Both the position numbers and the translations under genes were made by a program. Below are positions 33,260 through 42,329 of a DNA stretch of 64,000 nt, piece after piece; positions within the stretch are counted from its first letter, which is position 1; the number at the start of each line of letters is the position of its first letter. The stretch comes from Methanospirillum lacunae (GTDB lineage: Archaea > Halobacteriota > Methanomicrobia > Methanomicrobiales > Methanospirillaceae): the NCBI RefSeq assembly GCF_046195335.1, contig NZ_CP176093.1. The stretch is one strand, 5' to 3'. The notes below the pieces were generated by a model that was given only the letters and a program-made list of their open reading frames with translations, did not search any database and was not told the DNA's origin.

Positions 33260-34177
33260 ATGTCACAGGACCGTCTGCTCCAGAATGCCATCAGCGTTAT
33301 GATGATGGCTGGATATGATGTTTCAGAACTCTTTGCAATGAGGCCCAAGAGTTTTGATTTAATCGCCAATAACGGTAGTCAGATAGTTGTTCTGAAGGTC
33401 ATATCTCATATTGACAGCATCACCGAAGAGAACGCACGCGATCTTGATCAAATATCCCGAAACCTCGGTGGTACTCCGCTTGTCGTTGGTGAGCGTGCCC
33501 GTGATGCAGAACTTGAGCGGGGGGCTGTATACGTCAGATATGGGATATCCGCAATAAATTATGCCACTCTTCACGATTTCTTTGTAGATGGATCTCCACC
33601 TCTTATTTACGCCTCACCTGGCGGTCTTTATGTGAATATCAGCGGAGAAAAACTGCGTGAACTTCGTGAACTAAATAACCTCTCCCTTGGAGATCTAGGT
33701 CAGGTTCTGGGAGTTTCCCGCCGCACTGTTGCTAAATACGAAGCCGGTATGGGCACTACTATTGACATTGCCATCAGAATCGAGGAGACCTTTGACAGCG
33801 GTGTCGTGGAGCCCATTGATCTGCTGGTTTATACTCCCCAGATCCCTTCTGATTTCTCTCTTCCTGCAGAAGACATTCCGATCCAGCCCTTTATTGAAGA
33901 GATGGGGATGCACCTGCAGATGATGAGCCGTGCGCCCTTCCAGGCCTTGATCAGATATGAAGATCATACCATCCTTACCGGGTATGGGAGATCCCAGAAA
34001 CTTTCGAAACGGGCAGGAATTATTGGTAATATCTCACAGGTAACCCGTTCCCATGCCATGTGCATCATGACTGACGATCAGCGCAAGCGCAGAATCGGCA
34101 AAACCCTGATGCTTGGAGAAGAGGACCTTCTTTCAATGGAAGAAGCAGATGATCTTCTCAATGTCATTCTAAACTGA
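33260..34177 (+). CDS. Archaeal HTH regulator (COG1395 family)
   Basis: 305 residues. The first 120 form a domain with some resemblance to restriction-nuclease-like folds (FDLIANNGSQIVVLKVISHIDS). A Cro-type HTH lies at about 130-185 (LRELNNLSLGDLGQVLGVSRRTVAKYEAG). The last 110 residues are family-specific. AAAGGA precedes the ATG. It is immediately upstream of the thermosome gene but with its own promoter between, so control of the chaperonin is possible and unproven. Confidence 0.88.
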   Translation: MSQDRLLQNAISVMMMAGYDVSELFAMRPKSFDLIANNGSQIVVLKVISHIDSITEENARDLDQISRNLGGTPLVVGERARDAELERGAVYVRYGISAINYATLHDFFVDGSPPLIYASPGGLYVNISGEKLRELRELNNLSLGDLGQVLGVSRRTVAKYEAGMGTTIDIAIRIEETFDSGVVEPIDLLVYTPQIPSDFSLPAEDIPIQPFIEEMGMHLQMMSRAPFQALIRYEDHTILTGYGRSQKLSKRAGIIGNISQVTRSHAMCIMTDDQRKRRIGKTLMLGEEDLLSMEEADDLLNVILN

Positions 34178-34181
34178 AATC

Positions 34182-34190
34182 ATTATATAG
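34182..34190 (+). promoter_or_regulatory. TATA box of the thermosome gene
   Basis: ATTATATAG lies five bases after the regulator stop codon and 40-48 bases before the ATG at 34230. The expected transcription start near 34210 leaves a short leader with GGTGA at 34219-34223 as ribosome site. Confidence 0.6.
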
Positions 34191-34229
34191 AACCACTAAA
34201 CAACCTTATCCTACACGTGGTGATTCTGT

Positions 34230-35888
34230 ATGTCTACACAGCTTGGAGGACAACCAATTCTTATTCTTAAAGAAGGCAGTTCACGCACCCGTGGGCGCGA
34301 TGCCCAGGGAATGAACATCGCCGCCGCAAAGGCGGTTGCCAACGCAGTCCGGACAACCCTAGGACCCAAGGGCATGGACAAGATGCTCGTCGATACCATC
34401 GGTGATGTCGTCATTACCAACGATGGTGTAACAATCCTCAAAGAGATGGACATCGAGCACCCGGCTGCAAAGATGATGGTAGAAGTTGCCAAGACCCAGG
34501 ATGATGAGGTCGGTGACGGTACCACAACTGCAGTTGTAATTGCAGGTGAATTACTCAAGCGTTCAGAAGAACTTCTTGAACAGGATGTGCACCCTACCGT
34601 TATCGCTCACGGATACCGGATGGCAGCAGAAAAGGCACAGGACCTTCTCAAGGGCTTTGCAATCGACGTAAAGCCAAAGGATGTAAAGATCCTGAAGAAG
34701 ATCGCCGAGACTGCAATGACCGGAAAGGGTGCAGAAGCCTCAAAGGACAGTCTTTGTGACCTTGTTGTCAAGGCAGTGACCATGGTCGCAGAGACCGATG
34801 GAACTGTTGACACCGAAAATATCAAGATCGAGAAGAAAGTCGGCGGATCAATCGAAGACTCAGAGATAGTTCTTGGAATGGTCATTGACAAGGAGCGTGT
34901 CCACCCTGGTATGCCAAGCAGCATCAACAAGGCGAAGATCATGCTCCTGAACGCGGCAATTGAGTTCAAGAAAACTGAAGTTGACGCCGAGATCAACATC
35001 ACCAGCCCTGATCAACTCCAGGCATTCCTCGATGAGGAAGAGCGGATGATCAAGAGCATCACCGACAAGGTGATCAAGAGCGGTGCAAAGGTCGTCTTCT
35101 GCCAGAAGGGTATTGATGACATTGCACAGCACTACCTCTCAAAGGCAGGCATCCTCGCAGTTCGCCGTGTCAAGAAGAGTGATATGGAGAAACTTGCCCG
35201 GGCAACCGGAGCAGCAATCGTCTCCAGCATCGATGCAATCTCAGACTCAGAACTCGGATTTGCAGGAATTGTTGAGGAACGTAAGATCTCAGGCGAAGAG
35301 ATGATCTTTGTCGAGGAGTGCAAAAACCCCAAGGCAGTCTCAATCATCATCCGTGGTGGAACTGAGCATGTTGTTGCAGAACTTGAACGTGCATTCGAGG
35401 ATGCAATTCGTGTAGTTGGTGTTGTTCTCGAGGACAAGAAGTGTGTAGCCGGTGGAGGAGCACCAGAAACTGAACTCTCACTCCGTCTCCGTGAATACGC
35501 AGCAACTGTTGGTGGCCGTGCCCAGCTCGCAATCGAGGCATTTGCATCAGCACTTGAGATCATCCCCCGGACTCTCGCTGAGAACGCAGGTCTAGATCCA
35601 ATCGATATGCTTGTTGAGCTTCGTGCAGCACATGAGAAAGGGCAGAAAACTGTCGGACTCAATGTCTTCGAAGCAAAACCATCTGATATGCAGAAGGAAG
35701 GAGTCGTTGAGCCACTGCGTGTCAAGACCCAGGCAATTGCCAGCGCTGCAGAAGCAGCAATCATGATCCTCAGGATTGACGATATCATCGCCTCTGCAAA
35801 GTCAGCAGCCCCGGCCATGCCACCAGGTGGTATGGATGAGATGGGAGGCATGGGCGGTATGGGTGGAATGGGCGGCATGGGGATGTAA
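34230..35888 (+). CDS. ths: Thermosome (group II chaperonin) subunit
   Basis: 552 residues. It builds double eight-membered rings that fold proteins with ATP. Clear motifs are TLGPKGMDKMLVD, NDGVTILKEMDIEHPAAKM, GDGTTTAVVIAGELL (ATP site with catalytic Asp), CVAGGGAPETELS and the GGM-repeat tail (GGMGGMGGMGGMG). Strong codon bias, with a high GC share in third positions, fits high expression. Only one subunit gene is in the window; other paralogues may exist elsewhere. Confidence 0.98.
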   Translation: MSTQLGGQPILILKEGSSRTRGRDAQGMNIAAAKAVANAVRTTLGPKGMDKMLVDTIGDVVITNDGVTILKEMDIEHPAAKMMVEVAKTQDDEVGDGTTTAVVIAGELLKRSEELLEQDVHPTVIAHGYRMAAEKAQDLLKGFAIDVKPKDVKILKKIAETAMTGKGAEASKDSLCDLVVKAVTMVAETDGTVDTENIKIEKKVGGSIEDSEIVLGMVIDKERVHPGMPSSINKAKIMLLNAAIEFKKTEVDAEINITSPDQLQAFLDEEERMIKSITDKVIKSGAKVVFCQKGIDDIAQHYLSKAGILAVRRVKKSDMEKLARATGAAIVSSIDAISDSELGFAGIVEERKISGEEMIFVEECKNPKAVSIIIRGGTEHVVAELERAFEDAIRVVGVVLEDKKCVAGGGAPETELSLRLREYAATVGGRAQLAIEAFASALEIIPRTLAENAGLDPIDMLVELRAAHEKGQKTVGLNVFEAKPSDMQKEGVVEPLRVKTQAIASAAEAAIMILRIDDIIASAKSAAPAMPPGGMDEMGGMGGMGGMGGMGM

Positions 35889-35965
35889 TCCCCAAATCCC
35901 TTCATTTATCCAAAAAATCCAATTCAAAAAAAAAAATCTTTTTGTCTCTCGAACAAGAAAAAAAG

Positions 35966-36475
35966 TTATTCCTGACGTGATCCCGGACTCTCAATCGTCT
36001 CGGTCAGTATCTTCCTGACATCAATCCAGATAATCAGTCGTTTCTTACTCTCCTTATCAGTATCCTCGGCTTCTGTCTTAACCCCGTCATCATGAGAGAG
36101 TTTAATGATGCCATGGACATAATCCGCTAGTTCTGCATTCACACCCTTGACATTAGTATCAATATCTTTCTCATCAACGGTGAGAACGCTATGGACCTCA
36201 TCAACGATCATCCCTACACTTGTATTCTCAAATACATCCGGGATCAATACCATGATATTCTGTTCTTCCCGTTGTTTGGCAGGCTTTATTCCAAGAAGAT
36301 GATGGATATTAATTATTGTTGTGATCTCACCACGCAGGTTTAGAAGTCCGGTGACATGGCCGGGAGCTCGTGGGATTGGGGTGATGGGGAGCATCTCAAC
36401 GATCTCACGTGCAATCTGAATATCCATGGCATATGATTCTCCCCCCAGATCAAACTCAAGAATATCGACAGCCAT
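35966..36475 (-). CDS. cheW: CheW-like chemotaxis coupling protein
   Basis: 169 residues from the ATG at 36475; the extra codons upstream start with TTG and are less likely. One CheW domain covers nearly all of it: VDILEFDLGGESYAMDIQIAREIVE, then IPRAPGHVTGLLNLRGEITTIINI, the hallmark of the family. It links receptors to CheA. It has a charged insert near residue 125-145 (DDGVKTEAEDTDKESKK). It is transcribed divergently from the chemoreceptor at 37067, which likely works with it. No cheA is in the window. Confidence 0.92.
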   Translation of the reverse strand: MAVDILEFDLGGESYAMDIQIAREIVEMLPITPIPRAPGHVTGLLNLRGEITTIINIHHLLGIKPAKQREEQNIMVLIPDVFENTSVGMIVDEVHSVLTVDEKDIDTNVKGVNAELADYVHGIIKLSHDDGVKTEAEDTDKESKKRLIIWIDVRKILTETIESPGSRQE

Positions 36476-36511
36476 CTTATCGTGAGTGAGTTTACCGTGT
36501 GAGGGTTTCAA

Positions 36512-37066
36512 CCTTTGTGATCAGATAAACAAAAAAGGCACACTTTTCATATATCAGGGAATGTGGAAAGGCAGGAGAAATAACACCTGCCTATATGTGT
36601 TCAAAACCCCCCGGATATCTCATGCCTGATATGTCCACAGAAGTTTCCCTGACAATTAATTGATTTTTCTGTCCGATATATAATACTTTTTATTTTAGTA
36701 TGAAATATATCTCCTCATTTCTCCCTGATGCACGATTCTGATGTTATAATCACCGCTCAAGTCACTTGGGTAAATTATATCCTTTGGATTTAGAATACTT
36801 TTTATCGGGCTTCTTATTAAAAAAGATTCAGAAATAAAAATTTAATTTTGATATTCAGCAAAAAAGATATTTTTTTTAAACACTTGAAATCTAGATTGTC
36901 GTCTTTCATCTCGCGCGAAGGCTATGGTTATTTTTGATGTGGATGGGTAGGTGCCGCATGACCATACTCTACATGGGTAATAAAAAAAGTCTTTAATGTG
37001 AGTCGTGCGAGATTATTATTATTTGCGCTGCGAGAGTGTTGATCTATAGTAACTCAGGGATAAATA
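36512..37066. other. Long AT-rich intergenic region between cheW and the receptor gene
   Basis: About 590 bases lie between the two divergent starts. Most is AT-rich and carries no coding frame. The exception is 36908-37013, which is locally GC-rich and folds as described under the ncRNA entry. A T-rich possible TATA region (TTTTTTTTAAAC) lies near 36870-36881, at the right distance to start a transcript at about 36905. Confidence 0.55.
36908..37013 (+). ncRNA. Candidate structured RNA, three-way junction, upstream of the receptor gene
   Basis: P1 is an 11-bp stem, 36908-36918 (ATCTCGCGCGA) with 37003-37013 (TCGTGCGAGAT), one G-U. Inside, P2 pairs 36923-36929 with 36960-36966 (seven bp), and P3 pairs 36937-36942 with 36954-36959 (six bp) stacked on P2, with an 11-base loop ATGGGTAGGTG. 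P4 pairs 36967-36974 with 36996-37002 (seven bp, one bulged T). Junction linkers are four, zero and zero bases. The element ends 53 bases before the ATG at 37067. It could be a leader element, such as a riboswitch, or an independent RNA. I match it to no known class. Confidence 0.55.
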
Positions 37067-39361
37067 ATGGCAACAGAACAATTGCATGTCCTTTTGATTG
37101 AGGACAATGAGGATCATGCATTTCTGGTAATGCATGAATTAAAAAAAGGTGGATATTCAACAGATCTCCTGAGGCTGGACACTCTTCAATCAGTCTGTGA
37201 TGCATTAGACTCCAAGGAGTGGGATGTCGTCCTCTGTGATTACTCACTTCCCGGGTTTACTGGTCTCGATGTTCTTCAGGAATTCAATAAACGGGGCCTG
37301 GATATTCCATTCATCATTGTTTCCGGTGAGATTGGTGAGGATACTGCTGTCTCGCTGATGAAAAGTGGGGCCCATGATTATATCTTTAAAGGAAATCTCA
37401 AGCCACTTATCCCTGTCATTCAGCGTGAGATTCGAGAATCAGAAAACCGGAAAAAAAGCCGGGAGAATGATCGGCGTCGTGAGGCAGAGGCCCGAAAATA
37501 CCGCGCTATGATAAATGCAGCTTATGATGCCATAACTCTCTTTGATAAAGATACCCTCGTTGAATGCAACACAACAACTTCGGAAATTTTTGGGATTCAG
37601 GAAGAAAACATTCTTGGGAAAAACCTCCGTGATCTCTCTCCACCTACGCAACCTGACGGGACCGAGTCAATTCTTTTCTTCAATAGGCACTATGATGATG
37701 CACTGCGAGGGATTCCCCAGAATTTTGAGTGTGTCTTAAACAGGGGTGATGGTACTTCGTTTGATGCAGAAGTGACAATGAAGGTTCTTGAGCTTCCTGA
37801 AGGAAAGAGGACACAGGCAACATTTCGGGATATCACCGAACGCAAGCGCGTTGAACGTGAAATAAAGGATCAGATGGAGACAATACGTGAACTCCAGCAA
37901 CAGGAGATGACGATGATCAATCAGAATCCTCTTCCTTTGCTTCTCATGGATCTCAATCTGCGAATCCTCAAGGTGAATGACTCGTTTCTTCTTATGAGTG
38001 GGTACTCAGAGAACCAACTCCTTTCTATGAAAGCCCATGACTTCAAGGTCCTGGAAAAGACGGGAATGGGACTTAAGGATGCTCTGAGGACGAAAAAAGC
38101 CGTAACCGGTCATCTGGTTGTTGAGTTCCCTGCCGGGGTCCATCATATTGAACAGGACATCATCCCACTTTTAGACAAGTACGATCAGGTGGTCAGTGTG
38201 ATGTCCACATACAAGGACCGGACTGAAGAGATCAGGAAAGAAAAAGAGATCCAGCGGATGATTCAGGAAGCTAAGGATCATACGGCAGCACTTGATACCA
38301 GTGCAAAGGACCTTGCCGGGGCCTTTGAAAGAGTTTCTTCCGGTGATCTTACTACCGATATCATTGTCAGAGAAGGTGATCCTCTGGGGTTAGTCAAGAA
38401 TGACGCAGTCAAGACGGTTGGTGCTCTCCGAAATGCCCTTCTTGAAGTTAACCGTGTATCTGGTCAGGTTTCTGATACGATGCAGGAGATCAACAAAGGA
38501 TCAGAATCTATCGCCAAAGCAACCCTTCAGGTGGTTCGTACTGTCCAGCAATCTGCAGAGACTGGAAAGGACCTTATTGCTCACATCGAGGATATTACTG
38601 ATCAGATCTCCACCCTCTCTGCTTCAAATGAAGAGATTACCAGCACTTCTCAGGAGATCCTCAAACATGCACAGGATGTTACTGTGCGGGGAAGTGAAGC
38701 ACAGTCCCTTGGCAACGAAGCAAATGACAGGATGGATGTGGTCAAGCGGATCGCCCAGGAGAGTGTTGAGGATATTGATGAACTCAACAATCAGATCCGT
38801 GAGATCAACAAGATTGTGAAGATGATCAATGACATTGCCGGACAGATCAATCTTCTGGCCCTCAATGCCGCAATAGAGGCTGCCCGGGCAGGGGATGCTG
38901 GTCGTGGGTTTGCCGTTGTTGCAGGTGAAGTCAAGAACCTGGCTGCTGACGCCCGCAAAGCAACCGATCATATTTCTGATGTTATCAATGCCATCCAGCG
39001 GAGTAGTGAGAAGACATCAACTGCAATCCGTTCCTCACATTCGGAAATTGCACATGGGGTGGATAGTGTGACCAAGACCATTGAAGCGCTCAATCAGATG
39101 GTAAATGGAGCATCCGAAGTAACCCGTGATATGCGGGAGATTGTTAAGGCTATCGAAGAGCAGGCTAATATTTCGTCTTCGGTTGTTAACACGGCACAGG
39201 AAGGAATCAAACTGACCGGGGATAATCTGAAGCAGGTTGAAGAACTCTCAACCCTTGCTGAACAGGTCAGTGCTTCGGTTGAGGAGATCAACAGCGCAAT
39301 AGTGGAAGTTGGCGATCTCACCAGTGAACTGAAGAATGAGATTCATCGATTCAGGGTGTAA
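37067..39361 (+). CDS. Soluble chemoreceptor with receiver and PAS domains (REC-PAS-PAS-MCP)
   Basis: 764 residues, no membrane segment. A response-regulator receiver domain (2-125) has the phosphorylatable Asp58 in LCDYSLPG. PAS domains follow at about 145-265 and 285-395. A HAMP-like linker (about 410-470; VSSGDLTTDIIVREGD) leads to the MCP signalling hairpin, whose tip is INLLALNAAIEAARAGDAGRGFAVVAGEV. It should sense a cytoplasmic signal and control CheA. The receiver at the N-terminus implies input from a histidine kinase. AGGGAT precedes the ATG. The divergent cheW is its likely partner. Confidence 0.92.
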   Translation: MATEQLHVLLIEDNEDHAFLVMHELKKGGYSTDLLRLDTLQSVCDALDSKEWDVVLCDYSLPGFTGLDVLQEFNKRGLDIPFIIVSGEIGEDTAVSLMKSGAHDYIFKGNLKPLIPVIQREIRESENRKKSRENDRRREAEARKYRAMINAAYDAITLFDKDTLVECNTTTSEIFGIQEENILGKNLRDLSPPTQPDGTESILFFNRHYDDALRGIPQNFECVLNRGDGTSFDAEVTMKVLELPEGKRTQATFRDITERKRVEREIKDQMETIRELQQQEMTMINQNPLPLLLMDLNLRILKVNDSFLLMSGYSENQLLSMKAHDFKVLEKTGMGLKDALRTKKAVTGHLVVEFPAGVHHIEQDIIPLLDKYDQVVSVMSTYKDRTEEIRKEKEIQRMIQEAKDHTAALDTSAKDLAGAFERVSSGDLTTDIIVREGDPLGLVKNDAVKTVGALRNALLEVNRVSGQVSDTMQEINKGSESIAKATLQVVRTVQQSAETGKDLIAHIEDITDQISTLSASNEEITSTSQEILKHAQDVTVRGSEAQSLGNEANDRMDVVKRIAQESVEDIDELNNQIREINKIVKMINDIAGQINLLALNAAIEAARAGDAGRGFAVVAGEVKNLAADARKATDHISDVINAIQRSSEKTSTAIRSSHSEIAHGVDSVTKTIEALNQMVNGASEVTRDMREIVKAIEEQANISSSVVNTAQEGIKLTGDNLKQVEELSTLAEQVSASVEEINSAIVEVGDLTSELKNEIHRFRV

Positions 39362-39396
39362 ACCCGTTCTCTTTTTACCACTTTCGTCAAAAAAAA

Positions 39397-40329
39397 TTAG
39401 AAGAAGTTCTGGGTGATGTAGTAACTTGTTCCATCAAATGATGTTCCGAGTCCGATCACTCTGAATTCTGGAAGTAGCAATGTGGTTTTGTGAGAGATAC
39501 TGTTCATAAATGACTGAATTGCAACTGATGCCACCTGATCAGGGTCATCTGGATTTATCTTTCCAAACTGGTATACATCGCCGATTGGAATCTTTACAAT
39601 ATTTTCACTAATACCATAGAACTTCTTCCCGTTCGGGAGGTATCGCGTCTGGTTGTATCCGTGACGTGTTGCCCTGTCGATTGGGTTTTCGCCAGATGGG
39701 TTTACATGATCAAAGAACTGGCGATCTGCCATATCCTGGCTCTGATCCTCTGCAACAACATCAAGTGCAGAGTCCCGTTTCAACTCGGTCAGGTTTCTCT
39801 TAACACGTTCGGCATTTGTATAATTTAGTACAAGCTCTGATATCCGTTCATTGTACCAATCCTGGGGACGGGTATAGGTATTGTTGATGGTGACCAGGTT
39901 ACTACTTATGCTGTTATCGCTTTCGTTGGCATCTTTGAGGAGTGTAAACTTGATCGTGAGCAATGCACCGGCGTAGTATTTTCCAGCAGGTATGGTATCT
40001 GGCACTTTTCCGATAAGGCCTGTTTCCACTGAATTTCCGGGACGGATAAACGAAATTTCTGTCTCGCCGATGGGGTAATCTGCTGTTGTAATGTTTTTGT
40101 CTGTTGAAAGGTACAGCGTGACTGTATCGGTCATTGATATCCTGGTGCCCTTGTTTGTTACTGTAAACCATGTGTATAGCGGGCTTCCCGGGGCTCCTGA
40201 TGGAGCAGAATGCAGATCCGAAATGGCAAGATCAAAGGTGGATGATTCATTCTGGGCTGCTGCCACTGGAGATGGTATAATGAAAAGGATACTCAAAAGG
40301 ATAAGGAGTATTACGGGTCTTAATTCCAT
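39397..40329 (-). CDS. Secreted CARDB-like/CAP-domain protein
   Basis: 310 residues. A signal peptide ends near residue 25 (PVAAAQ). Residues 30-145 look like a CARDB-type beta-sandwich (FDLAISDLHSAPSGAPGSPL, YTWFTVTNKGT). Residues 165-310 are a CAP/SCP domain with LVLNYTNAERVKRNLTEL, QSQDMADRQFFDHVNPSGENP and a C-terminal strand FRVIGLGTSFDGTSYYITQNF. The GGGAGTGA ribosome site supports the ATG at 40329. CAP domains in archaea are extracellular and of unclear function. Confidence 0.87.
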   Translation of the reverse strand: MELRPVILLILLSILFIIPSPVAAAQNESSTFDLAISDLHSAPSGAPGSPLYTWFTVTNKGTRISMTDTVTLYLSTDKNITTADYPIGETEISFIRPGNSVETGLIGKVPDTIPAGKYYAGALLTIKFTLLKDANESDNSISSNLVTINNTYTRPQDWYNERISELVLNYTNAERVKRNLTELKRDSALDVVAEDQSQDMADRQFFDHVNPSGENPIDRATRHGYNQTRYLPNGKKFYGISENIVKIPIGDVYQFGKINPDDPDQVASVAIQSFMNSISHKTTLLLPEFRVIGLGTSFDGTSYYITQNFF

Positions 40330-40445
40330 GATATATCACTCCCGATCACAGGTCTGGTGATCAGGATAGTAAGGAAAGGTTCAGGTTCAGAGAATAATTA
40401 GTTCACGGTGTTCCTATGTTTTAGTCGCCATGAGAGAATGATGGG

Positions 40446-40910
40446 TCAATACCTGAACCATCGCATCATGACGATTGCATCTTCGGTGTTTGCATAGTAT
40501 CCTGCATACTGAAACACCGGTTCATATCCAAGTTTTTTATAAAATTTTTGTGCGGGCTGGTTTGATATCCTGACCTCAAGCTGCATGGCTGTAGCGCCCT
40601 TGAGCATGACCTGGTACTCAGCCCGTTGCACCAGAGCAGAGCCAATTCCTGACCCCCGGTGGAATGGCGATACTGCAAGACTGCAGATATGGCCATATAT
40701 GTCTTCACCGGTATCTTCCACTCCACAGATGATATACCCGGCGATTCCCTCTTGTGACTCAGCAATAAAATTGGTATCTGGAAAAATTTCAAGAGCCTCT
40801 TCAAGAGTATCCCGGCTCCAGAAATCTGAAAATGATTTCTGTTCAATAGATTCAACGGCAGGGATATCAGCCTCTTTCATTTTGCGGATCTGCAGACTCC
40901 TGTTCTCCAT
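40446..40910 (-). CDS. rimI: Ribosomal-protein/N-terminal acetyltransferase, RimI family
   Basis: 154 residues of one GNAT fold. The acetyl-CoA motif A is SLAVSPFHRGSGIGSALVQRAEYQ, followed by LEVRISNQPAQKFYKKLGYEPVFQYAGYY, typical of RimI and archaeal Ard1-like enzymes that acetylate protein N-termini. It is monocistronic and divergent from the DUF1015 gene, with about 75 bases between the starts. Confidence 0.9.
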   Translation of the reverse strand: MENRSLQIRKMKEADIPAVESIEQKSFSDFWSRDTLEEALEIFPDTNFIAESQEGIAGYIICGVEDTGEDIYGHICSLAVSPFHRGSGIGSALVQRAEYQVMLKGATAMQLEVRISNQPAQKFYKKLGYEPVFQYAGYYANTEDAIVMMRWFRY

Positions 40911-40984
40911 ATTTCCGGTACTGGTTTGTCACTGCACTCTTATAGGGGCAGGGGGATACGTATAATCAGACTGGTGTCAGACAC

Positions 40985-42241
40985 ATGGTTCATATATATC
41001 CTTTTGCTGCCGTGAGACCTGCTGATGGAAAGGCACAGGCGATCGCTGCAGTTCCTTATGATGTGGTAAGTGCTTCGGAGGCACGGGAGATCATCAACAA
41101 TCAACCGCTCAGTTTCCTTCGGATTAGCAGAGCAGACGCCCTGCTGCCTGACACAGATCCATATTCTGATCAGGTCTATGCTCTCTCCAAAAAAATATTT
41201 GATGAGTATATATCTGATGGAATATGTGTTCAGGAATCAGTTCCCTTCCTCTACGTATACCGGGTTCTCCATGAGGGACGATCGTACACCGGTCTTTCAT
41301 GTTGTGTGGATGCCCGTGAATACAAGTCTGGAGTTATTCACCGTCATGAATTGACCCGGTATGACAAGGAGGAGGATCGGACAAGACACATCGATGCCAT
41401 GAATGCCAATACCGGGCCCGTTGTTTTGCTTCATCTGAAGAACGATGTAGTGGCAACACTTCTCAGCAAGTCTGTTACTGGAACTCCTCTCATGGAAGTC
41501 ACTGCAGCAAATGGAAGCATTCATCAGATCTTTGCAGTGCGTGACTCCGAAAAGATCAAACTAATTGTTGATGCATTTGGTAAAATCCCTGCACTCTATA
41601 TTGCTGATGGTCATCACCGATGCAAATCTGCCCTGAATGTTGCGGAACGCAGGATTGAAAAGGGTATCAACATTCCCGAAGAGACCTGGCATGTTATGGG
41701 GGTCGTCTTTGCAGAAGATGAGGTTAAGGTACACGGGTACAGCCGTTTGCTAACCTCCCTCGGTGATTATACTCCTCAAACCTTTTTGACTGCCCTTCGT
41801 GCGGTTGCAACCATAACGCCATTTGAGGGAGTTGAGCCCTCTTCGTACTCGATCACTCCAAAGCAGAAAAAAACAGGGCTTCATGTCTTCCATCTTTACC
41901 TGGAAGGAAGATGGTATGAATGCGCAATCCAGATCTCGGGTGCAGTATCACGTATAGATTCTCTTGATGTTTCTGTTCTGCAGGATCAGGTTCTGGTCCC
42001 GTTTCTTGGGATCACTGATTCACGGGGAGATGCACGGCTCCAGTACCTGGGTGGGGCCCGACCCATCCGCGATCTGATGATAAAGGTAGACTCAGGAGAA
42101 TACGTTGCAGCGATTGCCATGCAACCCGTGGATGTACAAACTGTCTGTGCGATTGCAGATGACGGTGGTATTATGCCCCCGAAGTCCACATGGTTTGAGC
42201 CAAAACTCCTGAGTGGACTGCTTGTTCACTTGTTAGAATAA
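40985..42241 (+). CDS. DUF1015 family protein
   Basis: 418 residues covering the whole family. Recognisable segments are the N-terminal IYPFAAVRPADGKAQAIAAVPYDVVSA pattern (PYDVV), HRHELTRYDKEEDRTRHI and LYIADGHHRCKSALN, whose HH pair and Asp suggest a metal or phosphate site. DUF1015 is widespread in anaerobes and often near serine or one-carbon metabolism genes; its reaction is not settled. The gene is alone here. A TATA-like CGTATAATC lies about 25 bases upstream of the ATG. Confidence 0.85.
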   Translation: MVHIYPFAAVRPADGKAQAIAAVPYDVVSASEAREIINNQPLSFLRISRADALLPDTDPYSDQVYALSKKIFDEYISDGICVQESVPFLYVYRVLHEGRSYTGLSCCVDAREYKSGVIHRHELTRYDKEEDRTRHIDAMNANTGPVVLLHLKNDVVATLLSKSVTGTPLMEVTAANGSIHQIFAVRDSEKIKLIVDAFGKIPALYIADGHHRCKSALNVAERRIEKGINIPEETWHVMGVVFAEDEVKVHGYSRLLTSLGDYTPQTFLTALRAVATITPFEGVEPSSYSITPKQKKTGLHVFHLYLEGRWYECAIQISGAVSRIDSLDVSVLQDQVLVPFLGITDSRGDARLQYLGGARPIRDLMIKVDSGEYVAAIAMQPVDVQTVCAIADDGGIMPPKSTWFEPKLLSGLLVHLLE

Positions 42242-42329
42242 TATCAAGCTCTTTTTTCCGGAAATTTGAGGTTCTCTCCTCATAATTGTATACAAAAAAA
42301 GATGTGGCCACCTCTGGTGGCTGTGTTTT

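Noticed and set aside
35132..35905. 257-codon open frame antisense to the thermosome gene
   Set aside because: Long only because of the strong codon bias of the chaperonin; the Ser/Ala/Ile-rich product shows no fold.
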